Assembly (NCBI GenBank): GCA_030040295.1
Contig: JASHTZ010000767.1
Span: 1-5,586, forward strand
Direction: 5' to 3'
Length of the DNA: 5,586 bases
Source of the DNA: Terriglobia bacterium
GTDB taxonomy: Bacteria; Acidobacteriota; Terriglobia; UBA7540
Shown: piece by piece, positions 1 to 5,299 of the stretch
Layout: each line of letters opens with the position of its first letter
Numbering within the stretch: the stretch's first letter is position 1
Position numbers and translations under genes: made by a program
The notes under the pieces: generated by a model
Told to the model about the DNA's origin: nothing
Seen by the model: only the letters and a program-made list of their open reading frames with translations
The model's database searches: none

Positions 1-633
1 GCCAACTCCTGTGGCGGGAATTGCGGCGGCGGAGTAGTGAACAGCACGGCGTTCCGCCAGGGAGGATTGCTCACTCCGAATCTCATGCTCAATGTGAGTC
101 CGGCGACCGGTGAGAGGGTAAAGGAGCCGGGGGTCGCGCCTTTGGCTTCGGCGTGGCTGCCGGGGAAGATCGTTCCATCTCCAGCAGCATCGTCCCGTGG
201 AATTCAGGAGGGACCGACCCACTTCAATGCGGCGCCCGAGAATTCCAACTCGGCGATTGCTTACGATGCTCAGCAGAAGCGCTATGTGAACGGCAATGCG
301 GCGGCGCCGCCGCAATCGCCCGATTCAGCCGCGGGAGCGCGGGCACTGGATGAATCGCCGGCAGGTTCCGGATTGATTCAACCCGTGCCCGTGACAGGCC
401 GCGAGGCGTTGAATCAATCGGGGACAAACCCGAATCCGTGCGCAAGCCCGATGCCCTCGATGGATTGCGTCATTGTGCACCCAAGGTTTTACACGAGCCC
501 CGTAAGGCCCTCGCCCGCCAGCCATCCGGGCGTGAGCGGCGGTCCCACTGGGGGACACCCGTCTCCCGCACCGCTTTCAAGCGGCGGTGGACACTCTGGC
601 GCGCCCTCGGGTGGAGGGGGCGGACGCCACTAA
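1..633 (+). CDS. Hypothetical low-complexity Pro/Gly/Ser-rich protein, 5'-partial
   Basis: The frame is open from base 1 to the TAA at 631-633, so the true start lies upstream; an internal GTG at 37 is possible but has no convincing ribosome binding site. The visible 210 residues begin with a Cys/Gly-rich patch (ANSCGGNCGGGVV) and continue through a stretch rich in Pro, Ala, Ser and Asn containing YDAQQKRYVNGN. They end in a Ser/Pro/Gly tail that finishes GGGGGRH. No catalytic motif or membrane segment is visible, and I do not recognise the family. Glycine-rich tails of this kind occur on large exported or FecR-domain proteins of Acidobacteria, but the diagnostic domain would lie outside the window, so that is only a guess. 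It converges on the MEMO-family gene with 8 bp between stop codons. A perfect 12-bp inverted repeat lies within it. Confidence 0.6.
   Translation, partial: ANSCGGNCGGGVVNSTAFRQGGLLTPNLMLNVSPATGERVKEPGVAPLASAWLPGKIVPSPAASSRGIQEGPTHFNAAPENSNSAIAYDAQQKRYVNGNAAAPPQSPDSAAGARALDESPAGSGLIQPVPVTGREALNQSGTNPNPCASPMPSMDCVIVHPRFYTSPVRPSPASHPGVSGGPTGGHPSPAPLSSGGGHSGAPSGGGGGRH
371..419. repeat. Perfect 12-bp inverted repeat inside the first gene
   Basis: GATTGATTCAAC at 371-382 is exactly mirrored by GTTGAATCAATC at 408-419, with a 25-nt spacer. After one mismatch (370/420) pairing continues through 365-369 with 421-425, including one G-T wobble, so the transcript could form a stem of about 17 pairs. The arms encode GLIQ and LNQS in the low-complexity region, so protein constraint does not obviously explain the symmetry. 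It could be an RNA hairpin, a protein-binding palindrome or the trace of a small inserted repeat; the sequence does not decide. Confidence 0.7.
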
Positions 634-641
634 AATCTGAG

Positions 642-1469
642 TCAGGCAACCATCATTCCCGCGTAACCCACCACCGCGCTGCGGTCACCGCTGGCATCTG
701 CCGAGGTGGCGTAGCGCACCAACTCCGCCCGAGTGGCCCCAAGGTCTTTCGCCGCAGTCAGCATGGCCACAGCGGGTCCATAGCCGCACATGGAGATGTC
801 CTCTTTGCGAATCACCTCATACAGACCCGCAGGGTCGAGCGCCAGAATCTGGTCAATCGCTTTGCGATCCTTCACGCGTGTAAGGTCATCGGGCTCATAG
901 TGATTCATGTCGCTCGAGGCAACGATCATCACCGGGCTGGTTGATGTCTTCAGCGTTTCGGCAATACCGTGCCCAAGCGCCTCCAAGGCCGCGTAGCGGC
1001 TCACGCCGATGGCAATGGGTACAAAGGTGAAATCCCCCACGTGACGTTGCAAAAAGGGTATTTGAACTTCAATGGCGTGCTCGTCCTCATGCGCTCGGCT
1101 GTCTTCCTCAAGCAGGGGGCAGGATCGTTGAAGGCGTGCCGCCAGGTCGGAATTGATGGCGGCGGCGCCCAACGGCGTCAACCACTCACCTTTGGACATG
1201 ATGGCCAGCGGAACACCGCGGCCCGTGTGATTAGGACAGAGAATGATGTATGTCGCGCGCGCGGGGAGCCGCTGAAAAACGGCCCCTGCCACCGGCCCTG
1301 AATACATGTAACCCGCGTGGGGAACCATGCAGCCGAGGGCGGCCTCGTCTCTCTGCACGGTTGTGGATTCTGCCGCAAGGTACAGGTCGAGTTGGCGCGA
1401 GAGTACATCAGGCCTGGCGGGATAAAAGCGCCCCGCGACGGCCGGGCGTCGGACGGAGGGCGGTTGCAT
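642..1469 (-). CDS. amrB: AmmeMemoRadiSam system protein B (MEMO1 family)
   Basis: This is a complete 275-residue protein of the MEMO family, which has a fold related to class III (LigB-type) extradiol dioxygenases. Family motifs appear in order: RRPAVAGRFYP (7-17), PHAGYMYSG (50-58), CPNHTG (78-83), DEHAIEVQIPFL (129-140), SSDMNHYE (185-192), MCGYGP (227-232), YATSAD (253-258) and VVGYAG (266-271). His51, His81 and Cys228 correspond to the metal-binding His/His/Cys set described for human MEMO1. The biochemical role of the bacterial protein is not established. It usually travels with an AMMECR1-domain protein (AmrA) and a radical SAM enzyme (AmrS), but neither is in this window. The ATG at 1469 is chosen because the conserved N-terminus begins just after it. 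No Shine-Dalgarno sequence precedes it, and a promoter abuts the start codon. It lies 68 bp downstream of the CDF transporter gene. Confidence 0.93.
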   Translation of the reverse strand: MQPPSVRRPAVAGRFYPARPDVLSRQLDLYLAAESTTVQRDEAALGCMVPHAGYMYSGPVAGAVFQRLPARATYIILCPNHTGRGVPLAIMSKGEWLTPLGAAAINSDLAARLQRSCPLLEEDSRAHEDEHAIEVQIPFLQRHVGDFTFVPIAIGVSRYAALEALGHGIAETLKTSTSPVMIVASSDMNHYEPDDLTRVKDRKAIDQILALDPAGLYEVIRKEDISMCGYGPAVAMLTAAKDLGATRAELVRYATSADASGDRSAVVGYAGMMVA

Positions 1470-1475
1470 GGGGAA

Positions 1476-1504
1476 ATCGTATGCGCCGCCGCAGAGCGTG
1501 TCAA
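1476..1504 (-). promoter_or_regulatory. Sigma70-type promoter abutting the amrB start codon
   Basis: Read on the minus strand, a perfect -35 TTGACA (1499-1504) is followed after exactly 17 bp by TACGAT (1476-1481), a 4/6 match to TATAAT. Six bases (TTCCCC) separate the -10 box from the amrB ATG. Standard -10 spacing puts +1 on the A of the ATG at 1469. Together with the absence of a Shine-Dalgarno sequence, this predicts a leaderless amrB mRNA. It occupies the 68-bp gap after the CDF gene, so amrB could be transcribed separately from osmC-CDF. Confidence 0.55.
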
Positions 1505-1537
1505 GCGAGCCCCGAAGGCGCGATGGCTAAAGATCGT

Positions 1538-2467
1538 TCATCTTGCCTTGCTCGTGGGCGCCGCCTCAGGCATATAGATGTGGAATTCTCCGGGTGGGTG
1601 CGTGTGCTCAAACTGAATCGTGGTGTGATGGATTCCAAACTCATGTGCCAACACTTCGCCGATCTGATGGCAGATTCGCTCGCTTTCGGAGGTGGGCATA
1701 TCCAATATGTGCACGTGGCAGGAAAGGGCGTGGGAATGCGACCCGAGGCTCCAGATGTGCACGTCATGAACGTCGCGAACTCCCGGAACGCCGAGCATCG
1801 CGGCCGCCACGCGCTCAAGGCTCATGCCCTTGGGCAGGCTTTCCAGCAGAATGTTGGTGGAGTCGATGATGATGTCTACTGCCGACCATAGAATCAGCCC
1901 TGAAATCAGAAACCCCAGAGCGGGGTCGATGATCGTGTGGCCTGTCTTGCGGATTAATTCCGCCCCGACGATGATGGCCACGTTGGAGAATGCGTCGCCC
2001 AGGTTGTGGATGAACACTGCGCGCAAGTTCAGGTCGCTGCGCTCGCTCGCCAGACCCCAGGAGATCCCGCCGTTCACCACCAGGGCGATAAATCCCACCA
2101 CCAGCATAGCGCCGGAAGCCACGGGTTCCGGATGAACGATGCGTTCGTACCCCTCGCAGCAGAGGTAAATCGCCACCGCCACCAGCAGCATGGCGTTCAC
2201 GAATGCTACCAGCACTCCTGCTCGCTGGTATCCGAAGGTTTTGTGATGGTTGGGAGGCCGGCGCTCGAAATACAGGGCGATCCAGGAGAGGATCAGAGAT
2301 GGAACGTCCGTGAGATTGTGCCATCCATCGCTCACCAGGGCAAGGCTGTGCGAAAGCCGCCCAACGGTAAGTTCTGTGGCCACGAGCGCAAGTGTCACGA
2401 CCAGCGCAATTCTTACCACCCAGGTCGCGGCCTCCCCATGATGGTGATGGTCGTGGTGTGAGTGCAC
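1538..2467 (-). CDS. Cation diffusion facilitator transporter, CzcD/ZitB type (Zn2+ efflux)
   Basis: This 309-residue inner-membrane transporter is expected to export Zn2+ (possibly also Cd2+ or Co2+) in exchange for protons. It starts with a His-rich cytoplasmic tail (seven His in the first ten residues). Hydrophobic membrane segments span roughly residues 17-210. The intramembrane metal site is visible as two HxxxD motifs: His50/Asp54 in SDGWHNLTD and His154/Asp158 in HNLGDAFSN. The two-His, two-Asp arrangement is the zinc-type version in this family. The soluble C-terminal domain (about 213-309) carries the typical HDVHIWSLGSHSHALSCHVHI segment and ends with FEHTHPPGEF. Length is normal for CzcD/ZitB proteins. 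Translation begins at GTG (2465-2467), only 5 bp after the osmC stop and without a clear Shine-Dalgarno sequence, so coupling to osmC is likely. The exact metal cannot be fixed from sequence alone. Confidence 0.93.
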   Translation of the reverse strand: MHSHHDHHHHGEAATWVVRIALVVTLALVATELTVGRLSHSLALVSDGWHNLTDVPSLILSWIALYFERRPPNHHKTFGYQRAGVLVAFVNAMLLVAVAIYLCCEGYERIVHPEPVASGAMLVVGFIALVVNGGISWGLASERSDLNLRAVFIHNLGDAFSNVAIIVGAELIRKTGHTIIDPALGFLISGLILWSAVDIIIDSTNILLESLPKGMSLERVAAAMLGVPGVRDVHDVHIWSLGSHSHALSCHVHILDMPTSESERICHQIGEVLAHEFGIHHTTIQFEHTHPPGEFHIYMPEAAPTSKAR

Positions 2468-2472
2468 GATGG

Positions 2473-2898
2473 TTAGACCAGTTTGGCTGTCAAACTGATT
2501 TGCGCCGCCGCCAGCACCTTCGATACCGGGCAGCCCTTCTTTGCGTCATCGGCAAATTTTGCGAACGCCGCGGCGTCAATGCCGGGTATCTGCGCTTCGG
2601 TGTTCAATTCAATCCGCGTAATGCCGAAGCCCTCGCCGACTTTTTCAAGATGCACGGTGGCCGTAGTATGAATGCGTGTGGGAGTAAATCCTCCCTTGCC
2701 TAATCCTGCCGAGAGGGCCATGGAAAAGCACCCGGCGTGCGCCGCGGCAATCAGCTCCTCCGGATTGGTGCCTTTCCCGCTTTCAAACCGCGAGGCAAAT
2801 GAATATGGCCCTTCATAAGCGCCGCTGCCGAGTTTCATTGTCCCCTTGCCTTCTCGCAAACTGCCCTTCCATTCCGCTTCTGAGGTGCGTGCTGCCAT
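2473..2898 (-). CDS. osmC: OsmC-type peroxiredoxin (organic hydroperoxide reductase)
   Basis: This 141-residue cytoplasmic enzyme is expected to reduce organic hydroperoxides and hydrogen peroxide through a reactive cysteine pair. The protein follows Escherichia coli OsmC (143 residues) nearly end to end: GKGTM near 17-21, the FES..GTNPEELIAAAHAGCFSMAL-type segment at 38-62, VPGID-like IPGID (104-108) and GCPVSKVL (122-129). Catalytic Cys57 and Cys123 are present, as are Arg37 and Glu48. The frame stays open upstream to 3129, but the ATG at 2898 is the start. It is preceded by AAGGAG (2905-2910) with a 6-nt spacer, and family similarity begins there. The CDF transporter gene follows 5 bp after the stop, so the two form an operon linking peroxide and metal defence. 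A separate promoter is proposed upstream. Confidence 0.95.
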   Translation of the reverse strand: MAARTSEAEWKGSLREGKGTMKLGSGAYEGPYSFASRFESGKGTNPEELIAAAHAGCFSMALSAGLGKGGFTPTRIHTTATVHLEKVGEGFGITRIELNTEAQIPGIDAAAFAKFADDAKKGCPVSKVLAAAQISLTAKLV

Positions 2899-2904
2899 GT
2901 TGAG

Positions 2905-2910
2905 CTCCTT
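2905..2910 (-). promoter_or_regulatory. Shine-Dalgarno site that fixes the osmC start
   Basis: AAGGAG on the minus strand, 6 nt before the ATG at 2898. It decides against the longer frame beginning at 3129, which would add about 77 residues unlike the OsmC family. Confidence 0.85.
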
Positions 2911-2965
2911 CAATGAAATGTGGATTCGCTGCTCTAATGGGGAGAAACCACGGTGCGCCCGAATG

Positions 2966-2985
2966 TGCTGGCGCATGCTGGCGCA
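2966..2985. repeat. Two tandem copies of a 10-bp unit in the osmC leader
   Basis: TGCTGGCGCA occurs at 2966-2975 and again at 2976-2985. The period equals one helical turn, and the repeat lies between the proposed osmC promoter and the osmC start. It may be a paired protein-binding site on one face of the DNA or a simple duplication; function is unknown. Confidence 0.5.
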
Positions 2986-3023
2986 TTCCAAGCCGTCATC
3001 GTGGGATACAACCCAAGTTGTCC

Positions 3024-3032
3024 AGTATAGCA
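3024..3032 (-). promoter_or_regulatory. Candidate extended -10 promoter for osmC-CDF
   Basis: On the minus strand the sequence reads TGCTATACT: a TATACT -10 hexamer (3024-3029) with the upstream TG of an extended -10. No good -35 is found 17 bp upstream (the site reads CGCTGC). The CTATACT core also equals the -10 core preferred by sigma-S in E. coli, where osmC is stress-induced; whether that applies here is unknown. Transcription would start near 3017, giving a leader of about 120 nt. Confidence 0.45.
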
Positions 3033-3049
3033 CCGATGGCTCAGCGGCA

Positions 3050-3106
3050 GCGCAGCCGCGCAGTGCGAATGAATGGCGAGAATCATGGGCGCAGAGTTGC
3101 GCAGAG
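3050..3106. repeat. Cluster of four GCGCAG hexamers upstream of the osmC promoter
   Basis: GCGCAG starts at 3050, 3058, 3089 and 3099; the last two belong to an 8-bp direct repeat GCGCAGAG (3089-3096, 3099-3106) with a 10-bp period. An inverted pair GCGGC/GCCGC (3044-3048, 3055-3059) overlaps the proposed -35 region. The cluster could hold regulator sites for osmC, or be an ordinary GC-rich intergenic repeat. Confidence 0.35.
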
Positions 3107-3132
3107 AGGCTTACCGGAACCTTGCGCAAAGC

Positions 3133-3152
3133 CTGCCCGACGAGCCGGGCAG
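3133..3152 (-). terminator. Terminator-like hairpin after the cupin gene
   Basis: A perfect 7-bp GC-rich stem, CTGCCCG at 3133-3139 with CGGGCAG at 3146-3152 and a 6-nt loop, lies about 31 nt past the cupin stop. On the minus strand it is followed by GCTTTGCGC, so the U-tract is short. It probably ends or attenuates the dehydrogenase-cupin transcript and separates it from osmC. Confidence 0.5.
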
Positions 3153-3183
3153 TTCAGGCCTTTCATTAATAACCCTTGCCGGC

Positions 3184-3579
3184 TCACTTCCGGTACTGCT
3201 CATCGCTGACGTGTTCCATCCATTGCACCACGTTGCCGTCCTTTCTCTCCTGAATGGCAATGTGGGTCATGGCGGTGGCGGGTGCGGCTCCGTGCCAATG
3301 CTTCTCTTGCGGCGCGAACCAGACCACATCGCCGGGCCGGACCTCCTCGATCTGGCCGCCCCAACGCTGGACCCAGCCGCAGCCGGCAGTGATGATGAGA
3401 GTTTGACCGAGCGGATGCGTATGCCAGGCCGTGCGGGCGCCGGGTTCGAATGTGACGTCGGCGACCTGAACCAGCGCGGGGTCGGGCGCCTGAAACAGCG
3501 GATCGATCCTCACCGTTCCGGTGAACCACTCGGAAGGCCCTTTTGCAGATGCTTGCGACCCAACTCTCCTGATGTCCAT
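3184..3579 (-). CDS. Cupin protein, Mn-dependent (R)-hydroxynitrile lyase-like
   Basis: This 131-residue single-domain cupin has the same length as the hydroxynitrile lyase of Granulicella tundricola (GtHNL) and, from memory, is similar along its whole length. The four metal ligands reported for GtHNL are at the same numbers: His53 and His55 (in AWHTHPLGQ), Gln59, and His94 (in EKHWHG). Active-site positions Ala40, Val42, His106 and Gln110 also match the wild-type enzyme. Such enzymes reversibly cleave cyanohydrins such as mandelonitrile to an aldehyde plus HCN; the natural substrate is not known. Other cupins of this shape are annotated only as cupin-2 domain proteins, so activity here is inferred. 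The ATG at 3579 lies 16 bp after the dehydrogenase stop with no good Shine-Dalgarno sequence, suggesting coupled translation in a two-gene operon. No signal peptide is visible. Confidence 0.88.
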   Translation of the reverse strand: MDIRRVGSQASAKGPSEWFTGTVRIDPLFQAPDPALVQVADVTFEPGARTAWHTHPLGQTLIITAGCGWVQRWGGQIEEVRPGDVVWFAPQEKHWHGAAPATAMTHIAIQERKDGNVVQWMEHVSDEQYRK

Positions 3580-3595
3580 TCTAAACCCACATTGA

Positions 3596-5035
3596 TCAGC
3601 GCCAGCAGACCAGTTTGAGTTCGGTCATCTCTTCCACGACAAATTGCGGGCCTTCGCGGCCAATGCCGCTCTTCTTGACGCCGCCGTAGGGCATATGGTC
3701 GGCGCGATATTGCGCCACATCGTTGATCATCACGCCGCCCACGTGCAACTGGCGTGCGGCATCGAAAGCCTTAGCGATGTCGCGCGTGCAGATGCCCGCT
3801 TGCAATCCGTATTCGCTGGCGTTGACCGCTTTGATGGCGTCGGGCAGATTCTTGTAAGTGTGGACGGCCACCACGGGGCCGAATGCCTCGCGGCAGCAGA
3901 TCTCCATATCCGGCGCGACGTTGGTGACAATGGTGGGCTCCAGCGTGGAGTTCTTGCGTTTGCCTCCGGTCAGCACCTTGGCCCCGCCCGCGCGCGCGCG
4001 GTCAATCCACTCTTCCACACGCTTCGCATCGCCCAAAGTGATCAGGGAGGAGATATCCGTTGTGTCCTCGAAAGGATGCCCGATCCTGAGTTTCTGAGTC
4101 GCCGCAATGAAGCGCTCCAGGAAGGTCTTTTCAATCGACTCGTGCACGTGAATGTTCTGGACGGAGATGCAAACCTGGCCGGAGTGCGAGAAGCTCCCCA
4201 CGACGCAGCGGGGAACGAGCATGTCGAGGTCACAGTCAGGCTCGAGGATCACCGAGGAATTCGAGCCCAGCTCCAGCGTGACGCGGCGCAGGCCGGTGTG
4301 CGCGCGAATTTCCTCGCCCACCGGAACGCTGCCGGTGAAAGTGACCATCGCTACGCGCGGGTCAGTGATCAGCAGCGGCCCCAGTTTGCCGCCCGAGCCG
4401 GTAATCACGTTGTAAGCTCCCGCCGGAGCGCCTGCTTCCTGAATCAAGCGCCCCAGCCGAAGGCCGCTGAGGGGAGTGTTCGTGGCGGGCTTGTGCACCA
4501 CGCTGTTTCCTGCTGCGAGCGCTGGTCCGACCTTGTGCAGCGCGAGATTCAAAGGGAAGTTGAAAGGTGTAATTGCCGCGATTACTCCGATGGGCTCGCG
4601 GACCGTCATGGCCCAACGCCCTTTGCCAATGGGCGCGGCCTCCATGGGAATAACTTCGCCGCGCAGCCGCCGGGCAGCGTCAGCGGAAGCCAGCAGGGTC
4701 TGCTGGCTGCGCTCAACTTCCACGCGAGCTTCACGGATGGGCTTTCCGGTTTCGCAACAGACGAGCTGGGCGAATTCCGCGGCGTCGCGCGCAAGAAGGT
4801 GGCGCATGCGTTCAAGCAATTCGGCGCGCTCGTATTGCGTGAGCCGCGCCATCGCACGGGCGCCCGTTTCCGCCGCCGCGAGGGCTCGCTCCGCCGTCGC
4901 AGCGTCGGCGTCATAAACCTCGCCCACCGGCGTGCCGTCGTAAGGAAGCTGGATCGTGCGCGGCGCGCCGGAGCGCACCCATTCGTCCCCGATAAGCATG
5001 GGAAATTCTTTCTTCTCGATGATTGCTGTGGTCAT
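3596..5035 (-). CDS. NAD(P)-dependent aldehyde dehydrogenase family protein
   Basis: This complete 479-residue cytoplasmic member of the aldehyde dehydrogenase superfamily would oxidise an aldehyde to the acid with NAD(P)+. Visible landmarks are TPFNFPLNLALHKVGPALAAGN (split here as PFNFP at 157-161 with oxyanion-hole Asn159, then HKVGPALAAGN at 167-177), cofactor-binding Lys182 in HKPA, FTGSVPVG (233-240), general-base Glu255 in LELGSNS, nucleophile Cys289 in SGQVCIS, and REAFGP (382-387). The LELGSNS form is seen in the lactaldehyde, phosphonoacetaldehyde and non-phosphorylating glyceraldehyde-phosphate branch of the superfamily, so the substrate cannot be named. AAGGAG (5045-5050) supports the ATG at 5035. 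It is the first gene of a unit with the hydroxynitrile-lyase-like cupin 16 bp downstream, which would fit oxidation of aldehyde freed from a cyanohydrin. Confidence 0.94.
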   Translation of the reverse strand: MTTAIIEKKEFPMLIGDEWVRSGAPRTIQLPYDGTPVGEVYDADAATAERALAAAETGARAMARLTQYERAELLERMRHLLARDAAEFAQLVCCETGKPIREARVEVERSQQTLLASADAARRLRGEVIPMEAAPIGKGRWAMTVREPIGVIAAITPFNFPLNLALHKVGPALAAGNSVVHKPATNTPLSGLRLGRLIQEAGAPAGAYNVITGSGGKLGPLLITDPRVAMVTFTGSVPVGEEIRAHTGLRRVTLELGSNSSVILEPDCDLDMLVPRCVVGSFSHSGQVCISVQNIHVHESIEKTFLERFIAATQKLRIGHPFEDTTDISSLITLGDAKRVEEWIDRARAGGAKVLTGGKRKNSTLEPTIVTNVAPDMEICCREAFGPVVAVHTYKNLPDAIKAVNASEYGLQAGICTRDIAKAFDAARQLHVGGVMINDVAQYRADHMPYGGVKKSGIGREGPQFVVEEMTELKLVCWR

Positions 5036-5044
5036 GGAATTACA

Positions 5045-5050
5045 CTCCTT
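5045..5050 (-). promoter_or_regulatory. Shine-Dalgarno site of the aldehyde dehydrogenase gene
   Basis: AAGGAG on the minus strand, 9 nt before the ATG at 5035; it supports that start. Confidence 0.8.
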
Positions 5051-5061
5051 AGTTCTTCACT

Positions 5062-5097
5062 CCCCGGGCAGGGAGCTTCGCCCCGCAACGCCCGGGG
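5062..5097 (-). promoter_or_regulatory. GC-rich hairpin in the dehydrogenase leader
   Basis: CCCCGGGC (5062-5069) and GCCCGGGG (5090-5097) form a perfect 8-bp inverted repeat around a 20-nt loop, inside which GGG (5071-5073) can pair with CCC (5081-5083). The stem ends 11 nt before the Shine-Dalgarno site on the transcript. There is no U-tract, so it is not a typical intrinsic terminator. It may act as a leader structure, an operator or a REP-like repeat; no known riboswitch class is recognised. Confidence 0.45.
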
Positions 5098-5142
5098 CAA
5101 CGTGGATCTGAGGCAAGAGGGCCGCAGTCCGTGGAAAACAGG

Positions 5143-5187
5143 TGGTCGGGGCGCCCAGATTTGAACTGGGGACCTCTTGGTCCCGAA
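5143..5187 (-). pseudogene. 3' half of tRNA-Pro(CGG): truncated remnant, candidate att site
   Basis: On the minus strand the segment reads as the tRNA-Pro 3' half. It comprises anticodon loop TTCGGGA (5181-5187, anticodon CGG at 5183-5185), stem strand CCAAG (5176-5180), variable loop AGGTC (5171-5175), and T-arm CCCAG-TTCAAAT-CTGGG (5154-5170). These are followed by acceptor strand CGCCCCG (5147-5153), discriminator A (5146) and encoded CCA (5143-5145). The 5' half is missing. The bases that should complete the anticodon stem read CTAGC instead of the complement of CCAAG, and no CGGGGCG acceptor strand is present around 5212-5222. Homology therefore stops at the anticodon loop, a usual crossover point for tRNA-specific tyrosine integrases. 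This is what the far end of an integrated element leaves behind. Confidence 0.85.
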
Positions 5188-5194
5188 GCTAGTT

Positions 5195-5200
5195 AGTATA
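5195..5200 (-). promoter_or_regulatory. Weak candidate -10 box beside the tRNA remnant
   Basis: TATACT on the minus strand, a few bases 5' of the tRNA remnant and reading toward the dehydrogenase gene. No matching -35 is seen 17 bp upstream (the site reads GCCGCA), so this is a tentative call. If real, the promoter would come from the putative inserted element. Confidence 0.22.
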
Positions 5201-5240
5201 ACGCATCTCGCTGATTTTGCGGCACGCTTGGCAAAGCACA

Positions 5241-5289
5241 AGTACCAAAAAGCACGGTAAAAACCCTGAAGTGGTACCGATTGGGTACT
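5241..5289. repeat. Repeated AGTACC/GGTAC motifs between the tRNA remnant and the toxin-like gene
   Basis: AGTACC at 5241-5246 is mirrored by GGTACT at 5284-5289, and a palindromic GGTACC lies between them at 5273-5278. The stretch 5188-5290 is visibly more AT-rich than the flanking genes. Short repeats next to a tRNA-derived att site could be integrase arm-type sites, but hexamers alone prove little. Confidence 0.3.
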
Positions 5290-5299
5290 CGTTTGGTCG

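Noticed and set aside
571..584. Short hairpin (CCGCTT/AAGCGG) beyond the amrB stop as a terminator
   Set aside because: The stem is short with a two-base gap between arms, has no U-tract in either direction, and lies inside the coding region of the opposing gene.
438..944. 168-codon plus-strand frame overlapping the first gene and the end of amrB
   Set aside because: It crosses two better-supported genes, is mostly antisense to amrB, and has a basic, low-complexity translation with no recognisable domain.
1250..1891. 213-codon plus-strand frame across the amrB/CDF junction
   Set aside because: It is antisense to two well-supported proteins and shows no protein-family motif.
2899..3129. N-terminal extension of OsmC to an upstream start at 3129
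   Set aside because: The extra residues do not resemble OsmC proteins. The AAGGAG site and family length fix the start at 2898, and the proposed promoter lies inside this stretch.
3644..5164. 506-codon open frame on the plus strand opposite the aldehyde dehydrogenase
   Set aside because: It is an antisense shadow in GC-rich DNA. Its translation has no family motifs, while the minus strand encodes a complete dehydrogenase with all catalytic residues and a Shine-Dalgarno site.
5143..5220. An intact tRNA gene
   Set aside because: The 5' acceptor strand and D-arm are absent and the anticodon stem has mismatches, so only the 3' half is present.
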